A program made the translations under genes and the position numbers. Below the pieces are notes generated by a model. It saw only the letters and a program-made list of their open reading frames with translations, did not search any database and was not told where the DNA came from. Positions 62,301 to 64,000 of a DNA stretch of 64,000 nt are shown piece after piece. Source of the DNA: Xestospongia bergquistia (Eukaryota; Porifera; Demospongiae; Haplosclerida; Petrosiidae); the NCBI GenBank assembly GCA_963965975.1, contig OZ014423.1:3560301-3624300 (forward strand), in the 5' to 3' direction. The stretch's first letter is position 1. Each line of letters begins with the position of its first letter.

Positions 62301-64000
62301 GAAAATGCTTAAGCTGTTTATTGTTAGTCAGTATAGTTTTGCATTTGTATAGTCTAATTATCTTTGTTAGTTATATACATAATCCCAATTATTACATTCT
62401 TTTCTTGTTACATAAAATATTATTACATAAATATTATCACTTTGTGTCTCATAATTATAATACATATAGTTGTGTATATTTACTATTTTGAAATGTAATG
62501 ACTTTTCTTATTACATAGTATAAGGATAAAGAACTTTGGGAATCATCTAGAGATGGAAATTTAGACAAAGTGAAGCAGTTACTCCAAAATGGAGCAAACT
62601 TCAAATGTCGTTATCATGATGTAAGATCTTATTAGCTTATTATATAGTCTGTTATTATTTGTGTCTTCTAATTTAAGTAATTAATTCATAATATGTAGAT
62701 TTAATTAGTATTAATTGTTTTTAGCAGCATTTGTATTGTGCATACACAGATATGTAATTGAATGTATTTCAAAATTGAAACATCTTTCTTCATCATATAG
62801 GATACAAGGACTAGACATATACCACCTCATATAACACCTCATACTATAGCTTATGTTAACGGTCATGACAAAATAGTAGGTCTTCTTGAAAATGCAGGAG
62901 CTACTCCTGATTATGTAAGTGTGTACAAACAAGTATAGTATATAGTTGGTGTCAATATTTATAATTACTAGAATACTTTTTTGTTATATTGATATTATGT
63001 ACATGTACATACTTGTATACTACATGAAAATGTCTCCTAGTTATTATCAAGTCCTAATACACATATCAATACATATATTGTTTATGTCTAGTTTTCTCCA
63101 TACTACCTTTCTTATTACTAGCTACTAACTATAGCATTAGTTTAAAGCATATTATATCACACTAATGTACAGCATACAGTGTCAATAACTGTCTTCATAT
63201 AAATAACATTTATGAATAACAGATTGACTAAACAATTATGTGCCACAGTAGCCACTCCTACATTCATTCCTCACAAGTTTTTATTTTAAAGTATAGCTAT
63301 AATACTACTAACTTTAATAATATAGTGGAGTACACAGTAAAGATGCTTTGTTACCTTATCTTACATCTTGTTAGAAAACTAAATTTATACCACACCAATA
63401 CTAAGAGCTGTTCATAACACAGACACAATATTCATTTTAATAGAGATCCTATCATTCTATCTACATTTAGAATAATATGTGGTCATCTTTGAAATTTAGT
63501 ACAAAGTATTCAGTAAAGCTGATAGACTTGTGTCAAACATTTATACAATAATTATTAGAAGAATACATGTACATATAAAGAACTGGGAAATTAATTAGTG
63601 GTTTGTTGTACTAGTCACAATTATATGTAATTAAACTAAACACTTGTATATACTGTTGTATTTATTATGATGTATATTATCTGTATTTACTTGTTATGAT
63701 TTATTAGAATGAAATTATGTTAGCAGCTGCTAAAAGAGGCCTAATACATATTGTAAAACAAACTATTCAAAATGGAGTGAATGTAAATTGTCAGGACAAA
63801 GATGAAGTAAGTTATCCTCTTATAATAATAAATGATTGTTTACTAGTAATAGATAGTTTTATTGTCACTAATTTAATGATTACAAGTTTGTGGAAACAAT
63901 TCTGTTATGTAAAATATTTTGATTGCTATAAAATCCTATAGTGTTATACTGATATGATGACATTGTCATCTAGGAATTTTGATGAATAATGTACTAAGAT
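59369..64000 (+). CDS. Ankyrin-repeat protein with duplicated three-exon cassette (3' end outside window)
   Basis: Exon 1: 59369-59395, ATG then ATELSKRI, phase 0, donor GTAAGT. Cassette 1: 60318-60419 (ELWESSRDGNSDKVKQLLQN then GANFKCRYHD), 60600-60713 (PHTIAYVNGHDKIVGLLENA then GATPDY) and 61526-61624 (NEIMLAAAKRGLIHIVKQTI then QNGVNVNCQDKDE). Cassette 2: 62519-62620, 62801-62914 and 63708-63806, nearly identical. The G(D/H)xxxVxxLLxxGA pattern is that of ankyrin repeats, which bind partner proteins. All exons are symmetric (phase 0-0; 102, 114 and 99 nt), so each cassette adds 105 residues in frame. Cassette 1's first exon has an in-frame TAA at its fourth codon, whereas cassette 2 has AAA. 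Alternatively these are two adjacent genes, but no second exon 1 was seen. Confidence 0.7.
59738..61938. repeat. 2.2-kb tandem duplication, unit 1 (ankyrin cassette)
   Basis: Direct copy of 61939-64000, starting at TTTTGGTATTTTGATAGG. Introns match as well as exons, with small indels (the offset drifts from 2200 to 2182 bp), so the duplication is recent. Confidence 0.9.
61939..64000. repeat. 2.2-kb tandem duplication, unit 2 (continues beyond window)
   Basis: Second copy of the ankyrin cassette with its introns. The window ends inside the intron after the last exon, so further units may follow. Confidence 0.9.

Overview
The window is AT-rich animal DNA. Its genes are split into small exons by short introns (some about 60-110 bp) with GT/AG borders and in-phase joins. 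It holds a GABA-B-like receptor with sponge-like intron sizes, ankyrin and DEATH-like exons, a Penelope-like retroelement, hAT- and MULE-type elements, and large tandem arrays. This fits an invertebrate such as a demosponge (Amphimedon-like); that is an inference, since no marker gene is present. No tRNA, rRNA, operon or CRISPR was seen.

Layout. 1-7870: an array of diverged repeats with larger duplicated blocks, 37-bp minisatellite patches and two copies of a 143-bp MITE. 7870-14240: mostly non-coding, with a 482-bp hAT-type MITE (8-bp target duplication), a degenerate minisatellite and a TA-flanked type of MITE. 14245-20306: two copies of the seven-helix half of a GABA-B-type receptor, arranged head to head as a 2.2-kb inverted repeat around a 643-bp spacer. 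20300-26060: a diverged tandem duplication of the sequence downstream of the receptor, whose second copy keeps three broken tail exons. 27000-27805: DEATH-domain-like exon remains. 28200-28768: a fold-back element. 29280-37850: a satellite of about 133 bp per unit, interrupted by a 5'-truncated Penelope-like element (RT, GIY-YIG endonuclease, hammerhead-like ribozyme). 38500-44940: two phase-compatible minus-strand exons that may belong to one membrane protein. 45360-47590: two oppositely oriented remnants of MULE-type transposase. 47930-55860: three diverged copies of a segment, two carrying the same hAT-type insertion. 57760-58090: a RecQ-like helicase scrap. 59369-64000: an ankyrin gene with a tandemly duplicated three-exon cassette, running off the window.

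The best supported items are the palindromic receptor pair, the Penelope-like element with its ribozyme, the ankyrin exon cassettes and the two hAT-type elements with perfect 8-bp target duplications. The most speculative and interesting pattern is that the 133-bp satellite carries, on its minus strand, a conserved AG...GTAAGT pair around a 19-nt purine-rich segment in nearly every unit. No demonstrably new system is claimed.
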